Source: Alkalitalea saponilacus (GTDB taxonomy: Bacteria > Bacteroidota > Bacteroidia > Bacteroidales > Marinilabiliaceae). Taken from it: a stretch of DNA of 64,000 bases. Below the pieces are notes generated by a model, which made no database searches, was not told the origin of the DNA, and saw only the letters and a list, made by a program, of their open reading frames with translations. The stretch's first letter is position 1; each line of letters begins with the position of its first letter. The stretch lies in assembly GCF_900168165.1 (NCBI RefSeq), contig NZ_FUYV01000002.1, forward strand, positions 1 through 64,000. Reading direction: 5' to 3'. Both the position numbers and the translations under genes were made by a program. Positions 60,807 to 64,000 of this stretch are shown piece after piece.

Positions 60807-62150
60807 CTACACAACCTTCACTTTAGGCTTTAAAGTTGTAAGGTCCTGAATCTGAACTGTTTTTCCGGACTCTACACTTTGACGAGCGGCAACACCGGTA
60901 AGAATAGACATCACGCCATCGCGTAATGTAGCTTGCTGGCGAAGTGGATCTGGCATATCTGGATCTTTAAACAATTTGTCCATCATTAAAACATCCCCTC
61001 CCCAATGACCGGCACGTGTATAGTCCACTCTGAAAATTTTGGGTTTTTCATCAGTGTATCTGTCAATGGGAGTAAAAGTAATCTCAGCATAATCTTTTTG
61101 CGGATAGCCTTCAATACGAGCTTCCAAGCGCCCTTTAGTTCCATTAAACGCGATCCAGTATCCTTCGTAATCGGTATCACCTGTTAAAGAATAGTTCAAC
61201 ACAGCACCATTCATATATTTTACAACGGCATTGTGGTGCTCATAAATATCAATGCTCTCACGAAATACACAGTTATCACGAATATAGCCGTCATATTGTT
61301 CATTGTCGGCATACAAAGCTTTTAAGTGAGCATTTGCATTAATATCCCAATAATAGGGACATTTAGCAGTATATTCACAGTTGCGGCAGTTTTTTCCACG
61401 GAATTTCCCGTTTTTACCATATCTATCCAATGATGCATAAGCAAACACCTCTTTAGGCTCAGAATCAAGGAACCAGTTTACCATATCGAAATGGTGTGTT
61501 GATTTATGAACCCACAAGGTTCCGCCATGATCCTTATAACCATGCCATCTTTGCATATACCTTGTTAAATGACTGTGGTCAATGTTCCAATGAAACTCAA
61601 CAGTATTGATATCGCCAATGAGCCCATCATTTATCAGTTGTTTCATCTTGGCTCTGTATGGGGGATAGCGATAATTAAATGTTACAATGATTTCGCGTCC
61701 GGTGCGTTTCTGAGCATCAAGAATTTCCTGTGCTTTTCCTTCATCAATGGTAAGAGGCTTTTCTGTAATGATATCACATCCCATCTCCATGGCTTTGATA
61801 ATTACAGTATGATGGGAGGAATCTTCAGAGGTAACAATGATAACTTCGGGTTTTTGCTTTCGAATCATCTCCTCCAAATCGGTAAAAGTGGGACAATTGG
61901 CGCCAATATAACCATCGGCATACCTGAGTCGGCCGGGATTAATATCACAAAGACCTACTAATTCAACATATTCACCATATTGCCTGAGCAGATCGCGACC
62001 AAACATATTTACACCACGGATGCCTGTGCCTACAAGAGCCATTTTTCTCTTTTTCCCTGGTGTGCGCCGGGCAGCAACACTATTAACCGGATTCATTAAT
62101 AATGATCCAGCTGCCAAACCTGTACTTGCTAAAAATTTTCTTCTGTCCAT
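60807..62150 (-). CDS. Gfo/Idh/MocA-family oxidoreductase (Tat-exported)
   Basis: A 447-residue NAD(P)-dependent sugar dehydrogenase or glycosidase-like protein. The N-terminus MDRRKFLASTGLAAGSLL has a twin-arginine-like motif and a hydrophobic stretch, as in exported family members. The dinucleotide loop is VGTGIRGV; EKPLTIDEG carries the conserved catalytic lysine of the family. An unusual cysteine pattern (CRNCEYTAKCPYYWD, about residues 250-265, plus C at DNCVF) suggests a metal or Fe-S site. Substrate unknown; a carbohydrate role fits the genomic context. Confidence 0.85.
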   Translation of the reverse strand: MDRRKFLASTGLAAGSLLMNPVNSVAARRTPGKKRKMALVGTGIRGVNMFGRDLLRQYGEYVELVGLCDINPGRLRYADGYIGANCPTFTDLEEMIRKQKPEVIIVTSEDSSHHTVIIKAMEMGCDIITEKPLTIDEGKAQEILDAQKRTGREIIVTFNYRYPPYRAKMKQLINDGLIGDINTVEFHWNIDHSHLTRYMQRWHGYKDHGGTLWVHKSTHHFDMVNWFLDSEPKEVFAYASLDRYGKNGKFRGKNCRNCEYTAKCPYYWDINANAHLKALYADNEQYDGYIRDNCVFRESIDIYEHHNAVVKYMNGAVLNYSLTGDTDYEGYWIAFNGTKGRLEARIEGYPQKDYAEITFTPIDRYTDEKPKIFRVDYTRAGHWGGDVLMMDKLFKDPDMPDPLRQQATLRDGVMSILTGVAARQSVESGKTVQIQDLTTLKPKVKVV

Positions 62151-62477
62151 GGTTGTACATTCTAAATTATTTCAAAATTTTCATGCAACATTATGTAATT
62201 AAAATAACGATTACACGCCCATAAGTAAATAAAACTTAATATTAACAAATAAATACTTCAATCAGATAATATATCTATAAATCAAATAGCGACAAAGCAT
62301 CCAATTTTGATAGTGAGATTAACCATCGCCTATAAACTAAGAACTTACACAAAACAGAAATTCATCAAAATAATATGATTAGACACAAGAGTGCAAGGTG
62401 TCTTTACGTTTTTTTTCATACATTCACACTATTAAACTACTTTTGTGATATCGGAATCTCCAAATTAGTACTTAATT
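62151..62477. other. Intergenic region before the propeller sensor gene
   Basis: About 330 bp, AT-rich, between the divergent oxidoreductase and sensor genes. It should hold both promoters. No hairpin of note, no RNA gene and no repeat was recognised. Confidence 0.45.
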
Positions 62478-64000
62478 ATGAAGTTTATTTTTACCATTAT
62501 ATTATCTATTTTCTTTCAACATACAGTCTTATCAAATCTTAGTTTTAAAAGCATCACCTCAAACAATGGGCTCTCGTCGAGCAGAATAACTTCAATAGTA
62601 CAGGATACAGATGGCTTTATTTGGATTGGGACTGAGGATGGCCTTACAAAGTATGACGGATCGCATTTTCATATTTACAAACATGATCCGGAAAACATAA
62701 AAACCATATCTTCTAACCAAATTTACACGCTATTTATTGATAAAAAAGGGGATATTTGGGTAGGCACATCGAACGGCATAAACGTATATAACAGAAAAAA
62801 TGATTCATTCATAAGAATGAATCACTTGCCCAGGGAGAACATCTATGCTATAGCTCAGGATTTAAACGGCCATATATACATTGGTGCGCACAACTTCTTT
62901 TTCCTGAACTCAATAGACCAACAGTTGACTGAATTTTTTCCAGATCCAAATTCAGATAACAGCATAAGCCATGGAATAGTCAATACCATATATATAGATT
63001 GTGAAAACAATATTTGGGTTGGAACAAAACATGGCTTAAATCTTTTTATCAGAAATCTTGGCGCTTTTAAAACATTTCTGGATGAACCAGATAAACCTGG
63101 CAGTATAACTGGAAACGATATAAGGTCAATTACACGTGATGAGCAAGGACGTTTATGGATTGGCACCAACAAAGGGTTAAATAAAGGAACAATCAATGAA
63201 AATGACATCATTTTTAAAAATTTCATACACAACCCCTCCAATGATTCTTCTATTTCAGAAGGAGCAATTCTCTCGTTGCATCTTGATAACCATGGATACC
63301 TTTGGGTTGGAACTCAAAACGGAGGCCTTAACAGACTGAAGATAAACAGCAATTTATCCGCCCCGGCATTTGAGCGATATCAATACCGACCTTTTACTCC
63401 AAATTCAATTACCAATAACACCATACAGACGATTTACGAAGATTTTCAGGAAAACATATGGATAGGCACTTATGCAGGGGGAATTAACATATATAAAAAG
63501 AATGCCAAACAAATTGAACTGCACAGAAAAACTCCCGAAAAGAAAAGCTCAGTAATTAACAACCATGTTAACACATTTTTGGAGGATGATCACTTTATTT
63601 GGATTGGAACTGAGGGGGGGCTGAGCCGGTACAATAAAGAAACAGAAAAATACACCCACTATGTGCATGAAAAAAAGAATTCAAACAGCATTGGCTCCAA
63701 TGCTGTTTGGGATCTTGCTGAAAATAACAATGATCAAATATGGATAGGCACCTGGGGAGGAGGCTTAAATCTTTTCGACAAAGAAAAGGGTGAGTTCACC
63801 ATTTTTTTACCGTCCGATAACATCAAAAGTCTAAATTCAGCTAACATTTTCGCAATTCTTCCTGAGGAGAACGGAGATTTATGGATAGGGACAATGGGAG
63901 GAGGCCTGAATCATTATAATAAATCTGAGAATACCTTCACCCATTATACCATTGATAATTCATCAATCAAAACAAATTTTGTAGAAGATATAATCAAGTT
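62478..64000 (+). CDS. Two-component-system propeller sensor (partial, HTCS-like)
   Basis: Incomplete gene: ATG at 62478, open to the window end (over 500 codons). A signal peptide (MKFIFTIILSIFFQHTVLS) is followed by beta-propeller repeats, each with a W(I/V)GT core: FIWIGTEDGL, DIWVGTSNGI, NIWVGTKHGL, RLWIGTNKGL, YLWVGTQNGG, NIWIGTYAGG, FIWIGTEGGL, QIWIGTWGGG, DLWIGTMGGG. This is the Reg_prop sensor of hybrid two-component systems that control polysaccharide utilisation in Bacteroidetes. A YXYXY domain, kinase and AraC output domain are expected downstream but lie outside the window. Confidence 0.88.
   Translation, partial: MKFIFTIILSIFFQHTVLSNLSFKSITSNNGLSSSRITSIVQDTDGFIWIGTEDGLTKYDGSHFHIYKHDPENIKTISSNQIYTLFIDKKGDIWVGTSNGINVYNRKNDSFIRMNHLPRENIYAIAQDLNGHIYIGAHNFFFLNSIDQQLTEFFPDPNSDNSISHGIVNTIYIDCENNIWVGTKHGLNLFIRNLGAFKTFLDEPDKPGSITGNDIRSITRDEQGRLWIGTNKGLNKGTINENDIIFKNFIHNPSNDSSISEGAILSLHLDNHGYLWVGTQNGGLNRLKINSNLSAPAFERYQYRPFTPNSITNNTIQTIYEDFQENIWIGTYAGGINIYKKNAKQIELHRKTPEKKSSVINNHVNTFLEDDHFIWIGTEGGLSRYNKETEKYTHYVHEKKNSNSIGSNAVWDLAENNNDQIWIGTWGGGLNLFDKEKGEFTIFLPSDNIKSLNSANIFAILPEENGDLWIGTMGGGLNHYNKSENTFTHYTIDNSSIKTNFVEDIIK

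Noticed and set aside
62855-63241. 128-codon minus-strand frame near the window end
   Set aside because: Lies opposite the propeller repeats of the partial sensor gene, which is clearly the real coding strand.

Overview
The window looks like a chromosome segment of an anaerobic or facultative, polysaccharide-degrading member of the Bacteroidetes, probably from the Marinilabiliales/Bacteroidales side. The evidence is: T9SS C-terminal sorting tails, the Bacteroidetes V-type ATPase gene order with a DUF2764 subunit, secreted and lipoprotein glycosidases, a start of a hybrid two-component-like propeller sensor, AT-rich intergenic DNA, and electron-bifurcating type [FeFe] hydrogenases that point to fermentative hydrogen metabolism. 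No rRNA, tRNA or CRISPR array was seen.

Layout. 1-986: a complete IS1595-like insertion sequence against the window edge. 1-15 kb: secreted beta-galactosidases (GH35 with an AraC regulator; GH42), a GH65-like six-hairpin glycosidase lipoprotein, a patatin phospholipase with a DUF2459 protein, a decayed patch (CobW stub, pterin dehydratase, histidine-kinase stub), and a copper module (HMA-AraC regulator plus CopA ATPase). 15-20.6 kb: two related T9SS-exported multidomain proteins. 20.6-21.5 kb: small membrane proteins. 21.8-29.4 kb: a seven-gene V-type ATPase operon whose K subunit keeps Na+-site residues. 29.8-35 kb: a DUF3267 protein, two paralogous secreted coiled-coil proteins, a nitroreductase, a trans-sulfuration enzyme and a DUF2752/TM2 pair.

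35.2-51.8 kb is the centre of interest: a hydrogen supercluster on the minus strand. It holds two separate NAD-linked HydABC-type [FeFe] hydrogenases (HydA at 35717-37489 and 48183-49973). Between them lie two non-catalytic-looking H-cluster proteins (41418-42797 and 45035-46906, the latter with a PAS domain), both lacking the proton-shuttle cysteine. They are embedded with a SpoIIE-type PP2C phosphatase, an RsbW-like kinase, another HATPase protein, two DRTGG proteins, a PHP phosphoesterase and small [2Fe-2S] proteins. The simplest reading is a H2- or redox-sensing phospho-signalling circuit that controls the bifurcating hydrogenases next door. The HydEFG maturases are not in the window.

51.8-64 kb: an alpha-amylase with a large inserted domain, a possible gene cassette, a DUF2264 protein, a decayed DUF438/PAS-DUF1858 locus, a LytS/LytTR two-component pair, a Gfo/Idh/MocA oxidoreductase and a propeller sensor cut by the window end. 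A 21-bp-period direct repeat upstream of the LytS gene recurs upstream of the coiled-coil gene at 30573-31145, which suggests a direct regulatory link. Two copies of a ~190-bp MITE-like repeat (12582-12776 and 34996-35183) lie in opposite orientation.
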